A DNA stretch of 64,000 bases from Rhodanobacteraceae bacterium (GTDB lineage: Bacteria > Pseudomonadota > Gammaproteobacteria > Xanthomonadales > Ahniellaceae), in contig JADJFT010000001.1 in the NCBI GenBank assembly GCA_016708465.1, forward strand, positions 62,001-126,000, written 5' to 3'. The translations under genes were made by a program, and so were the position numbers. Below the pieces are notes generated by a model. The model was not told the origin of the DNA. It searched no databases and saw nothing but the letters and a program-made list of their open reading frames with translations. Shown here piece by piece: positions 53,092 through 61,681 of this stretch (positions are counted from its first letter, which is position 1; the number at the start of each line of letters is the position of its first letter).

Positions 53092-54597
53092 ATGATGAAT
53101 CCGATGCGACGACAGTTCCTCGGCGATGCGCCTGCGGCAGTCACCGGCGACAGTAAACACAAAGGTCTGCTCCAGGACGACACAAGCTTGCCGCTGCCGG
53201 ACGACCTCACCCTTCTGCTCAGTCGCACCACGTTTGGTGCGCGTCAGCAGGAAGTTGATCACGCGCGTGCGATCGGCTATGCGAACTGGGTCGCCGAGCA
53301 ATTGGCGTACACGTCGATTGATGATTCAGCGTTGGAAAATCTGCTAACCGCAGCGTTTCCGACGCTGGCGATGAGCAATCGGCAGTTGATCGAGAACTCG
53401 TTGATCGAGGCGAACCGTTTTCAGGCCTTGGGCGAGTTGCGCGCCGCGACTTATGCGCGGCAGCTCTATAGCCCACGCCAGTTGTTCGAAGTGATGGTCG
53501 AGTTCTGGAGCAACCATTTCAACATCGAGCATATCGACGGCCCGCTGCGCGAGTTCAAGACCGTCGACGATCGTGAGGTGGTGCGTCGGCATGCACTCGG
53601 CAAGTTTCGTGATCTGTTGCAGGCCAGCGCAAAGTCGGTGGCGATGCTTTATTACCTCGATAACTACACCAATGTCGCGACCGGCCCGAACGAAAACTAC
53701 GCACGCGAACTGATGGAGTTGCATACGCTCGGCGTCGACGGCGGCTATACCGAGACCGACGTGAAGGAAGTTGCGCGCATCCTTACTGGCTGGTCGATCG
53801 ACGCGCGCCTCGGCAATGGCACTGAAATCAGCTTCGTCTTTCGCACCCTGTCGCACGATATGGGCGCAAAGCGCGCACTCGACAACGAATTTCCGGCAGG
53901 GCATAGCCAGGATGAAGGCGAGCGCTTGCTCGACCTGCTCGCTGCGCATCCATCGACGGCTCGATTCATTGCACGCAAGCTGGCCATGCGTTTTGCGGGT
54001 GATGCGCCAGCATCGACGTTGATCGACGCGATGGCAGCGACCTTCATGGCGAGCGATGGCGATATCTGCGAAGTCCTGCGCACACTGTTCAACAGCAGTG
54101 AGTTCCGAAACTCGGCCGACCAGAAACTCAAGCGGCCGTCCGAATTCGTGGCCAGTGTGCTGCGTGCCACCAATGCCACGACGACCGGCAACTTCTACCG
54201 TCCGCTCACCGCAACACTGACGACATTGGGTCAGGTGCCCTACGGCTGGCCAGCACCGAACGGCTATCCCGACGTCATGGGCTACTGGATCAGCACCACG
54301 TCCGTGCTATCGCGCTGGAATTTCGTATTCGACTTGCTGGAGGGACGGTTGGCACCGCAGTTGCGCGTTGACTTGGCAGCAATGCTCGGTTTGGCGGCGT
54401 CGCCCGAGGCCATCGTCGATCAGTTGGCCACGCGGTTGTTGCGACGACCGTTGGCTGACGCCGATCGCGCGCAGTTCGTTGCTGTCGCCGCCAGCAATTC
54501 TTTGGCACGACGAGCGCTGCCAAGCGGCTTGCGATTGGCGCGCGCCCGCGATGTTGCGGCCCTGATGCTGTCATCTCCATACTTCCAATATCGTTGA
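53092..54597 (+). CDS. DUF1800 family protein
   Basis: This is a 501-residue protein of the DUF1800 family: FWSNHFNIEH, GPNENYARELMELHTLGVDGGYTE, VARILTGWSID and PDVMGYW are typical signatures. A GGAG site precedes the ATG pair at 53092-53097. No classical signal peptide is evident, although an MRRQFLGDAPA start recalls a degenerate twin-arginine signal. DUF1800 genes usually sit directly before a DUF1501 gene, as here (12 bases apart). The function is unknown. Confidence 0.9.
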   Translation: MMNPMRRQFLGDAPAAVTGDSKHKGLLQDDTSLPLPDDLTLLLSRTTFGARQQEVDHARAIGYANWVAEQLAYTSIDDSALENLLTAAFPTLAMSNRQLIENSLIEANRFQALGELRAATYARQLYSPRQLFEVMVEFWSNHFNIEHIDGPLREFKTVDDREVVRRHALGKFRDLLQASAKSVAMLYYLDNYTNVATGPNENYARELMELHTLGVDGGYTETDVKEVARILTGWSIDARLGNGTEISFVFRTLSHDMGAKRALDNEFPAGHSQDEGERLLDLLAAHPSTARFIARKLAMRFAGDAPASTLIDAMAATFMASDGDICEVLRTLFNSSEFRNSADQKLKRPSEFVASVLRATNATTTGNFYRPLTATLTTLGQVPYGWPAPNGYPDVMGYWISTTSVLSRWNFVFDLLEGRLAPQLRVDLAAMLGLAASPEAIVDQLATRLLRRPLADADRAQFVAVAASNSLARRALPSGLRLARARDVAALMLSSPYFQYR

Positions 54598-54609
54598 GGA
54601 GTATCTTCC

Positions 54610-55830
54610 ATGTCACTGACTCGACGAGGTTTTTTGCAGGGAACCAGCGCCTTGGCGGCGCTTTCCGTGACATCGCCACGGCTGGCGTTTGCCACTGATT
54701 CACTGGCGACGACACGCGGCACGCTGGTCGTGATTTTCCAGCGTGGCGGCATGGATGGACTGAACGTGGTCGTGCCGCATGCCGACAACGATTACTACCG
54801 GCTACGCCCAACGATCGGTATCCCGCGTCCTGGAACGACCGGTGGTGCGATCGACCTGGACGGTTTTTTTGGCATGAATCCAGCACTTTCGCCGTTGTTG
54901 CCGCTGTATCAGTCAGGCGAAGTTGCCTTCGTGCAGGCGACCGGTTATCGCCACGACAGCCGGTCACATTTCGAATGTCAGGACCATATCGAGCGCGGCA
55001 CGCTGCATCTGCACGACATCACTTCCGGTTGGTTGAACCGGCATCTGGCAGTAGTGGGTGGCGACGCGAATTTTCAGGCAATCGGCTTCGGTGGTGCCAT
55101 TCAAGGCAGCCTGCGTGGTGTGGCGCCGGTCATCGGTGTGAGTGATATCGCCGATTTCACGCTGGCAACGGATTCAGCACAAAAGGTCGTGCTCGAATCG
55201 GCGTTGGCGAATCTGTATGACGCGAACACGCTGTTTTCGGCGACATCGGCGCAGGCACTAGCTGCGGTCGATGAACTAGCGACGGCGCATCCGGCGCAGT
55301 ATCCGATCGAGGGGGGTGCCAGTTATCCGAGTGGTGGGTTCGGCAGTCAGTTGCGCGAATTGGCTCAGATCATCAAGGCCGGCATGGGGCTGGAAGTGGC
55401 CTGCGTCGATATCGGTGGCTGGGACCATCATGCCGCGGTCGGCCAGGTGTTGCCGCCGCTGCTGACTGAGTTGGCGCAAGGGTTGCTGGCGTTCCGTACC
55501 GATCTCGGCGCACGTATGACGGATGTCACGGTGGTTACCCTGACTGAATTCGGTCGTCGCGCGTACCAGAACGCTTCGGGCGGCAGCGACCACGGCAGCG
55601 CCTTCAGCAGTATCGCGCTCGGCGGCGGCGTCAATGGTGGCCGTGTCTATGCCGACTGGCCTGGACTGCGCGACGCCGACCTGTTCAATGGCGATTTGAA
55701 CGTCACCACCGATTACCGAACTTGGCTCGCTGAGTTGTTGGAAAAACGTACTGGAAACAGTGATATCGCCAGCGTCTTTCCAGAGCTTGCGGCAAGCCCC
55801 AGTCTGGGATTATTCCGCCCGAGCACCTGA
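54610..55830 (+). CDS. DUF1501 family protein, Tat-exported
   Basis: This is a 406-residue member of the DUF1501 family (sulfatase-like fold). A twin-arginine signal TRRGFLQG (residues 4-11) with a hydrophobic stretch ends around AFA (residue 28). The family stretches FQRGGMDGLNVVVPH, GYRHDSRSHFECQDHIERG, VACVDIGGWDHHAAV and TLTEFGRRA are clear. Export by Tat suggests folding with a cofactor or metal in the cytoplasm. It is co-transcribed with DUF1800 and followed by a strong terminator. Confidence 0.92.
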   Translation: MSLTRRGFLQGTSALAALSVTSPRLAFATDSLATTRGTLVVIFQRGGMDGLNVVVPHADNDYYRLRPTIGIPRPGTTGGAIDLDGFFGMNPALSPLLPLYQSGEVAFVQATGYRHDSRSHFECQDHIERGTLHLHDITSGWLNRHLAVVGGDANFQAIGFGGAIQGSLRGVAPVIGVSDIADFTLATDSAQKVVLESALANLYDANTLFSATSAQALAAVDELATAHPAQYPIEGGASYPSGGFGSQLRELAQIIKAGMGLEVACVDIGGWDHHAAVGQVLPPLLTELAQGLLAFRTDLGARMTDVTVVTLTEFGRRAYQNASGGSDHGSAFSSIALGGGVNGGRVYADWPGLRDADLFNGDLNVTTDYRTWLAELLEKRTGNSDIASVFPELAASPSLGLFRPST

Positions 55831-55852
55831 ACAACCGCGATCGTGACCAATA

Positions 55853-55878
55853 AAAAAGCCGGCGTGAGCCGGCTTTTT
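55853..55878. terminator. Bidirectional Rho-independent terminator
   Basis: AGCCGGC and GCCGGCT pair around a GTGA loop (55857-55874), flanked by an A-tract and a T-tract. It serves the DUF1501 gene (+) and the convergent rpmJ (-). Confidence 0.92.
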
Positions 55879-55900
55879 CAGTGCTACCGATCGATGCGTT

Positions 55901-56026
55901 TCAGCGCTGGCGCGCCTTGAAACGCGGGTTCGATTTGCAGATCACGAAAACTTTGCCGCGGCGACGGACAATCTTGCAGTCGCGATGACGGGCCTTCGCA
56001 GACTTGAGTGAGTTGAGGATTTTCAT
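55901..56026 (-). CDS. rpmJ: 50S ribosomal protein L36, zinc-free (C-) form
   Basis: This is a 41-residue protein starting MKILNSLKSAKARHRDC. It has two Cys rather than the four-ligand zinc ribbon of the C+ form, and lacks the final His ligand. This matches the longer L36 paralog (YkgO type), which many bacteria express when zinc is scarce; in xanthomonads it is often the common form. It is transcribed alone and convergent to the DUF1501 gene. Confidence 0.93.
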   Translation of the reverse strand: MKILNSLKSAKARHRDCKIVRRRGKVFVICKSNPRFKARQR

Positions 56027-56247
56027 GGCAAAGGCCTGATTGGTCGTGAAGAAAGCACGCGACTTTAGCGGTGCGACCATTGCAACGCAAGACCAAGGCA
56101 ACGAGCGGTCGTTTTTCGGTCGTGGTGCAGGGATTCGGCAGATTCTATGAAAGTGTGTCTAAGCTCGCGTTTTGCATCGTCTTTCATGGTACCCTCCGGG
56201 CGATTTTCACCCCTTAGAATCCTTTCCACATTTTGTCTGGAGTCCTC

Positions 56248-56673
56248 ATGGCGCTGGAACGCACACTGTCCATCATCAAGCCCGATGCCGTTGCCAAGAA
56301 CGTGATCGGCGAAATCTACTCGCGCTTCGAAAAAAACGGCTTGCGCGTTGTCGCTGCCAAGATGAAGCAGTTGTCGCAGGCAGAAGCCGAAGGTTTTTAT
56401 GCCGTGCACCGCGAGCGCCCATTTTTCGGCGCACTAGTGAAGTTCATGATCTCTGGTCCGGTGATGATTCAGGCACTGGAAGGCGAGAACGCGGTCACGA
56501 TGAATCGAGACTTGATGGGTGCTACTGATCCGAAGAAGGCAGACAAGGGCACGATCCGCGCCGACTTCGCTGATTCGATCGATGCCAACGCTGTGCACGG
56601 TTCCGACTCGGCTGAGAACGCTGCGATCGAAATCGCGTATTTCTTCTCGGCCACCGAAGTCAGCGGCCGCTGA
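56248..56673 (+). CDS. ndk: Nucleoside diphosphate kinase
   Basis: This is a 141-residue enzyme that equilibrates nucleoside di- and triphosphates. It starts ALERTLSIIKPDAV, and the phosphorylated active-site His is His117 in NAVHGSDS. GGAG lies 6 bases before the ATG. The gene begins the ndk-rlmN-pilW-rodZ-yfgM-bamB-der run, all with small gaps or overlaps. Confidence 0.97.
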   Translation: MALERTLSIIKPDAVAKNVIGEIYSRFEKNGLRVVAAKMKQLSQAEAEGFYAVHRERPFFGALVKFMISGPVMIQALEGENAVTMNRDLMGATDPKKADKGTIRADFADSIDANAVHGSDSAENAAIEIAYFFSATEVSGR

Positions 56674-56685
56674 TCCGGAGTTCAC

Positions 56686-57816
56686 GTGAGCGAAGTTGCT
56701 GCCACTGCTGCGCCGACCAAGGTCAATCTGTTTGATCTGGACCGTGCCGGGTTGCAGCATTTTTTCATCGGGCTCGGTGAGAAGAAATATCGTGCCGAGC
56801 AGGTGATGAAATGGCTGTACCACCAGCAAGTGGACAGCTTCGACGCGATGACCGATGTCGGTAAGGTGTTGCGCACCAAACTCGACGCTTGCGCCGAACT
56901 GGTGCTGCCGAAAGTGATGCACGAGCAGCAGTCGACCGACGGCACCACGAAGTGGGTGCTGGCCCTGCCGGGCGGCAACGCGATCGAAACCGTCTATATC
57001 CCGGAAACCAGTCGCGGCACGTTGTGCGTGTCGTCGCAGGTTGGGTGCTCATTGAACTGCAGTTTCTGCTCAACCGCGAAGCAGGGTTTCAACCGAAATC
57101 TCAGTGCTTCGGAAATCATTGGCCAAGTTTGGATCGCGAACCAGCGATTGAAGACACTGGGCCGTGGCGAGCGTCCAATCACCAACGTCGTGATGATGGG
57201 TATGGGCGAGCCGCTGTTGAATTTCGACAACGTGGTGATCGCGATGGACCTGATGCGCGATGACTTCGGTTTCGGTCTCGCCAACAAGCGCGTCACCTTG
57301 TCGACCGCCGGCTTGGTGCCGATGATCGATCTGTTATCCGAGCGCAGTGACGTCAGCTTGGCGGTGTCGCTGCATGCGCCCATCGACGAGCTGCGTGATC
57401 AGTTGGTGCCGCTGAACAAGAAATACCCGATCGCAGAATTGCTGGCAGCGTGCAACCGCTACGTCGTCAAGCGCCCACGCTCGTCGATTACTTTTGAATA
57501 CACCTTGATGAAAGGTATCAACGATAAGCCCGAGTACGCGCGAGCGCTGGTTAAGCTGCTGCGACGGGTGCCGTCGAAACTGAATCTCATACCGTTCAAT
57601 CCGTTCCCGGGCACCGAGTACGAGCGTTCCGATGCTGCCGCGATCGAGACCTTCAAGCAGATCGTGATGGAGGCTGGATTGATCGCCACTGTGCGCCGTA
57701 CTCGCGGTGAAGACATCGATGCCGCCTGTGGTCAACTCGTCGGTCAGGTGCTGGATCGCACGCGTCGTTCGCGCGAACACCGTGCTCGCCTTGAAGGACA
57801 CGTCGATGCGGCCTAA
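56686..57816 (+). CDS. rlmN: 23S rRNA/tRNA (adenine-C2)-methyltransferase RlmN
   Basis: This is a radical-SAM enzyme methylating A2503 of 23S rRNA and A37 of some tRNAs, 376 residues. The cluster motif CxxxCxxC is Cys121, Cys125, Cys128 (GCSLNCSFCSTAKQG). NVVMMGMGEPLLNFDNV and FNPFPGTEYERS are typical. A Cys near the C-terminus (AACGQLVGQ) fits the second catalytic Cys. The start is GTG at 56686 with GGAG upstream. Its end overlaps the pilW start by 11 bases. Confidence 0.96.
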   Translation: MSEVAATAAPTKVNLFDLDRAGLQHFFIGLGEKKYRAEQVMKWLYHQQVDSFDAMTDVGKVLRTKLDACAELVLPKVMHEQQSTDGTTKWVLALPGGNAIETVYIPETSRGTLCVSSQVGCSLNCSFCSTAKQGFNRNLSASEIIGQVWIANQRLKTLGRGERPITNVVMMGMGEPLLNFDNVVIAMDLMRDDFGFGLANKRVTLSTAGLVPMIDLLSERSDVSLAVSLHAPIDELRDQLVPLNKKYPIAELLAACNRYVVKRPRSSITFEYTLMKGINDKPEYARALVKLLRRVPSKLNLIPFNPFPGTEYERSDAAAIETFKQIVMEAGLIATVRRTRGEDIDAACGQLVGQVLDRTRRSREHRARLEGHVDAA

Positions 57817-58606
57817 TACCTTTTTGATCTGCTGCTGTATTACCTTGGCTGCCTGCGGTTCGACCAAGGACTTTTCGCGCGGCAAAGAGACCCATTTTTC
57901 GACCGCGACCGACAATATCGATACCCGCCCAAATAGCAACGAAGCCGGGAAGATCAATATTCAACTCGGTCAGGCATATCTGAGCCAAGGCAAGCTCGAT
58001 ATGGCGATGGACAAACTCAAGAAAGGCGTCGAGCTTTCACCGCGAAATCCGGATGGCCATACCGTCATCGCAGTGCTCTACGAGCAACTCGGTAATGCCG
58101 AAATGGCGAGCAAGCACTATCAAGAGGCGCGCAAGCTGGCACCGGAATCCGGCCTCACCGCCAACAATCTCGGGCGCTTCCTGTGCAGCCAAGGTCAATA
58201 CGACCGGGCTGATGGGTTATTTGCTTCGGCGCTGATGGATCCGTTCTACCGGTCACCGGAAACAGCGCTACTGAACCGCGGCGGTTGCGCGATGTCAGCA
58301 GGCAAACTCGACGTCGCGTCAGAAAGTCTGCGGCTCGCACTCGAGCGCAATCCGAATATGCCGGATGCACTTTATCAATCGGCAACGTTGGCGATGCTGC
58401 GTAAGGACCCGATGCGTGCGCGCGCCTTCATGGAGCGTTACCTCGGCACCGCGACGGTCTCACCGCAGGCCTTGGTTTTCGCAATTGAGATCGAGCAGTC
58501 GCTGGATGACAAACGTGCCGTGGCACGCTACCGCGAGCGGCTAATCCAGGAATTTCCGGAGTCCGCCGAGGCGGAATCCCTCAACCGCACTATGGATTCA
58601 CGATGA
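57806..58606 (+). CDS. pilW: Type IV pilus biogenesis/stability lipoprotein PilW (PilF)
   Basis: This is a 266-residue outer-membrane lipoprotein that helps assemble the PilQ secretin. The signal ends TLAAC (Cys17). The mature part consists of TPR repeats (for example GQAYLSQGKLDMAMDKLKKG and AVLYEQLGNAEMASKHYQEA). Location between rlmN and rodZ is the conserved place of pilF/pilW. ATG at 57806 gives the lipobox-containing N-terminus; its stop overlaps rodZ. Confidence 0.92.
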   Translation: MRPNTFLICCCITLAACGSTKDFSRGKETHFSTATDNIDTRPNSNEAGKINIQLGQAYLSQGKLDMAMDKLKKGVELSPRNPDGHTVIAVLYEQLGNAEMASKHYQEARKLAPESGLTANNLGRFLCSQGQYDRADGLFASALMDPFYRSPETALLNRGGCAMSAGKLDVASESLRLALERNPNMPDALYQSATLAMLRKDPMRARAFMERYLGTATVSPQALVFAIEIEQSLDDKRAVARYRERLIQEFPESAEAESLNRTMDSR

Positions 58607-59805
58607 CGCGCGCTCCTCGATCTCGCAAGAAGAAGTCGGCCAAAACGATTGATCCGACGCTCGTAGCCACGGCCGCGAGCAGCGAATCTCTGGACCTACC
58701 TTTGCCTGCCGCGGACATGGCGGCAGACGAACTGGCGATCAATGCCGCACCGATGGACGTGACCAATGGCACGGAATCCGTCGAAATGGTTCAAGTTGCG
58801 ATGCCGGCGGAACTTCTGGTCGACGCTGATACTGGCGACGTCGAGCCGATATTGCAGGTTGCCGAGCGCAGCACCTTGCGCGTCGATGTCACCGAAGATC
58901 GTTCGCATCTCGGTCCACGCCTGCGTGCCGCGCGCGAAGTGCGCGGCTGGTCGCGTGAGGATGTCGCGCATCGCCTGCACGTGCCGACAACCATCGTCGC
59001 CGACATCGAAGCCGAACGCTTCGAACGCTTGGGCGCACCGATTTATCTGCGAGGGTACCTTAGCAAGTACGCGCAACTCGTTGATCTTCCTATGGTCGTA
59101 GTCAATCGTGTGCTGGAAGGCATGAGCGAGCCGACATTGAAGGCATCGACCGAGACCCCGCGCGTGGCCGCGACTTGGGAACGCTATCGAGTGGCGGTTA
59201 TCGGTGGTGTGATCACGCTGGCGGTCGCGATTCCGGTACTGACCTTGGTGGCGAATCGCGGCATCAATGCGCCAGTGCCGCAGGTGCGTAGCCTTGATGA
59301 GTCCGAATTGGTCGAGTCGGCCTTACCGGCACCGTCGTTGCCAACCACGATTGCGGCACAAGACCTCGCGACCAGCACCATTGATGTTGGGTCGGGTTCA
59401 GGTTCGGGGCTCGAATTCAAATCGGAATCGGCATCGGTGGACACGCTCACCGCGACCACCCCGGCGCCGGTCAATGTGGCGTCGCAAGAGCCGTCGCTGA
59501 TGGCGTCAATGACAGGATTCTCAACGCCTGTAACCACCGGCATGCATGTGCTCGAAGCACGTTTCCGCGAGGACAGTTGGATCGAAATCTTCGATGCGGA
59601 CGGTCATGTGATCGAGCAAAATCTCGTCCGCGCCGGCCAGAGCCGTCGTTACGAGTCCACTGGCGCGGTCAGCATCAAGATCGGTAATGTGAGCGGCGTC
59701 GACGTGCAGGCGGATGGTAATCTGATCGACCTTGCCGCTCACGCCCGCGCCAACGTCGCGCGCCTGCGCCTGTTCGAGGAATCGGCCGCAACGCCGACGC
59801 CTTGA
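58603..59805 (+). CDS. rodZ: Cytoskeletal membrane protein RodZ-like
   Basis: This is a 400-residue protein with the RodZ architecture. A poorly conserved N-terminal extension of about 100 residues precedes an Xre-type helix-turn-helix (about residues 104-170: LGPRLRAAREVRGWSREDVA). One membrane helix follows (about 198-220), then a Ser/Thr/Pro-rich linker and a C-terminal DUF4115 domain (about 310-390: EDSWIEIFDADGHVI). RodZ links MreB to the cell-wall machinery. It sits in the usual pilW-rodZ order, with an ATGA overlap. The long N-terminal extension is unusual against E. coli RodZ. Confidence 0.92.
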   Translation: MTRAPRSRKKKSAKTIDPTLVATAASSESLDLPLPAADMAADELAINAAPMDVTNGTESVEMVQVAMPAELLVDADTGDVEPILQVAERSTLRVDVTEDRSHLGPRLRAAREVRGWSREDVAHRLHVPTTIVADIEAERFERLGAPIYLRGYLSKYAQLVDLPMVVVNRVLEGMSEPTLKASTETPRVAATWERYRVAVIGGVITLAVAIPVLTLVANRGINAPVPQVRSLDESELVESALPAPSLPTTIAAQDLATSTIDVGSGSGSGLEFKSESASVDTLTATTPAPVNVASQEPSLMASMTGFSTPVTTGMHVLEARFREDSWIEIFDADGHVIEQNLVRAGQSRRYESTGAVSIKIGNVSGVDVQADGNLIDLAAHARANVARLRLFEESAATPTP

Positions 59806-59851
59806 GTCCATCCGGGACGCGATCGCGTCCCTGCAACAACGGGAAAGAAGC

Positions 59852-60499
59852 ATGTCTCTTGAAGAACTCGACGAACACGAGCGCAGTGAGCACGTCCGCG
59901 AATGGGTGCGCAAAAACATTGGCTCGATCGTGCTGGGATTGGTTGCCGGTATCGGCGCGATCTACGGCATGGAGCAGTGGGGCCACTACCGCCAGCGTAA
60001 TGCTGGCCTCGCCGGTGATGATTATCGAGTCTACGCTGAGGCGGTGATCAAGAAGGATGCGACAGCAGTCGCAACTTTGGGCAAGAGCCTGCGTGACAAG
60101 TATCCAGATTCGCCATATGCATCAATGGTCGCGCTGAACGATGCCGCCACTGCGGTGACTGACGGCAAGACCGATGCAGCGCTGACCTCGCTGGAATGGG
60201 CGGAAGCGCATGCCACGATGCCGGAGGTGAAGTCGCTGTCGATGTTGCGTCGCGCGCGCCTGCTGATCGCTATCGGCAAGGCCGATGCAGCGCTGGAACT
60301 GGCGAACAAGGTCGAAGGTGACGGCTTCAAACCGTTGGCGGCCGAAGTCCGTGGCGACGCGTTGCTGGCGCTGAAACGCAATAGTGAGGCGATCGCTGCT
60401 TATGATGAAGCGCTGGTCGGCCTCGATTCAGGGGCAACGCGACGTTCCATCGTCGAGATGAAGCGCGACGATCTCGCAAGCACCAAGGTGGGCAGCTGA
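59852..60499 (+). CDS. yfgM: YfgM-family tetratricopeptide protein
   Basis: This is a 215-residue inner-membrane protein that in E. coli associates with SecYEG and periplasmic chaperones. A short cytoplasmic segment precedes a membrane helix (about residues 22-42). A periplasmic TPR domain follows (DALLALKRNSEAIAAYDEAL near the end). The ATG at 59852 gives MSLEELDEHE, the conserved family beginning. It overlaps bamB by one base. Confidence 0.92.
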   Translation: MSLEELDEHERSEHVREWVRKNIGSIVLGLVAGIGAIYGMEQWGHYRQRNAGLAGDDYRVYAEAVIKKDATAVATLGKSLRDKYPDSPYASMVALNDAATAVTDGKTDAALTSLEWAEAHATMPEVKSLSMLRRARLLIAIGKADAALELANKVEGDGFKPLAAEVRGDALLALKRNSEAIAAYDEALVGLDSGATRRSIVEMKRDDLASTKVGS

Positions 60500-61662
60500 T
60501 GAAGCGCTCCGTCCTGCTGATCGTGTTGTGCGTGCTGGGCCTGAGCGGTTGCGAATGGCTGAAGGGTCGTTCGACCAAGGACAATCTGGATCCGCCGGCC
60601 GAATTGATTGATTTCGACGCGACGGCACCGGTCCGAAAAGCGTGGTCAGTTGGCCTCGGTGGAGGTATTGAACGCAGCGGCACGCGTCCGCGACCGGTTG
60701 AGACGGACGGCGTGGTCTACGCGTCTGATTTGGAAGGTTCGGTGGTCGCCACCGATTTGATCAGTGGCAAGCAGCGTTGGCGGATCGATGCCGATAAACG
60801 TCTTTCCTCAGGCCCTGGCGTGGGCGAAGGACTGGTCGTGGTCGGCGGACTTGATGGCGATGTGATCGCACTTGATCGCGACACTGGCTCGGCCAAGTGG
60901 GCGACGAACGTATCCTCGGAAGTATTGGCCAGCCCAGCCATTGCCGATGGCATCGTGGTCATCCGCAGCAATGACGGCCGCGTCTTTGGACTGAATGCGA
61001 CCGACGGTGCGCGGGTATGGTTGTTCGATCGTGGCGTTCCCTTGATCAGCTTGCGTGGCAACGCCGCGCCGGTGCTGCGCGATGGTCAGGTTTATGTTGG
61101 TTACGACAATGGCAAGGTCGTCGCGTTGCAGTTGGCGGACGGAAACCAGCTATGGGAACAAACCATCGCCACGCCGGAAGGTCGTACCGAACTTGAGCGT
61201 ATGGGCGATATCGATGGCGAGGTCGTCGCCAGCGACGGAGAGCTGTACATGGTCACCTATCGCGGTCAGGCCGCAGCGTTGGCGCGCGATTCCGGGCGCG
61301 TGCTGTGGACCCGTGATATGTCGTCATTCACTGGTGTCAGCGTCGCCGCCAACGAGGTTTATCTCAGTGATGCCGACGGCTCGGTTTGGGCACTTGATCG
61401 TCAAAGCGGCAGTTCGCTGTGGAAGCAGGATGCGTTGGCGCATCGTTGGCTGACTACGCCGGCGGTCTATGGCGACTATTTGGCGGTTGGCGATTACGAC
61501 GGCTACCTGCATATTCTGACGCGCAAGGACGGCACTACTGCAGCGCGTTTCCGACCGGCGGATAAAGCAATTCTCGCGGCGCCTCTGGTTGTCGGCGCAC
61601 ACGTGTTGGTCGAGTCCACCGACGGTGAACTTGCGGCCTTCGTGCTCGAAGCTGCGAACTGA
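60499..61662 (+). CDS. bamB: Outer membrane protein assembly factor BamB
   Basis: This is a 387-residue lipoprotein of the BAM complex that folds outer-membrane proteins. The signal ends GLSGC (Cys18). The mature part is an eight-bladed beta-propeller with PQQ-like repeats (LISGKQRWRIDADK; LDRDTGSAKWATNVSSEV; LDRQSGSSLWKQDAL). The yfgM-bamB-der order is conserved in gammaproteobacteria. Confidence 0.96.
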   Translation: MKRSVLLIVLCVLGLSGCEWLKGRSTKDNLDPPAELIDFDATAPVRKAWSVGLGGGIERSGTRPRPVETDGVVYASDLEGSVVATDLISGKQRWRIDADKRLSSGPGVGEGLVVVGGLDGDVIALDRDTGSAKWATNVSSEVLASPAIADGIVVIRSNDGRVFGLNATDGARVWLFDRGVPLISLRGNAAPVLRDGQVYVGYDNGKVVALQLADGNQLWEQTIATPEGRTELERMGDIDGEVVASDGELYMVTYRGQAAALARDSGRVLWTRDMSSFTGVSVAANEVYLSDADGSVWALDRQSGSSLWKQDALAHRWLTTPAVYGDYLAVGDYDGYLHILTRKDGTTAARFRPADKAILAAPLVVGAHVLVESTDGELAAFVLEAAN

Positions 61663-61681
61663 AACCTTCGGGGAGTCCAAC

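Noticed and set aside
56150..56217. TTGCAT ... TAGAAT upstream of ndk as a promoter pair
   Set aside because: The hexamers are more than 30 bases apart, and no other -35 candidate fits the TAGAAT.
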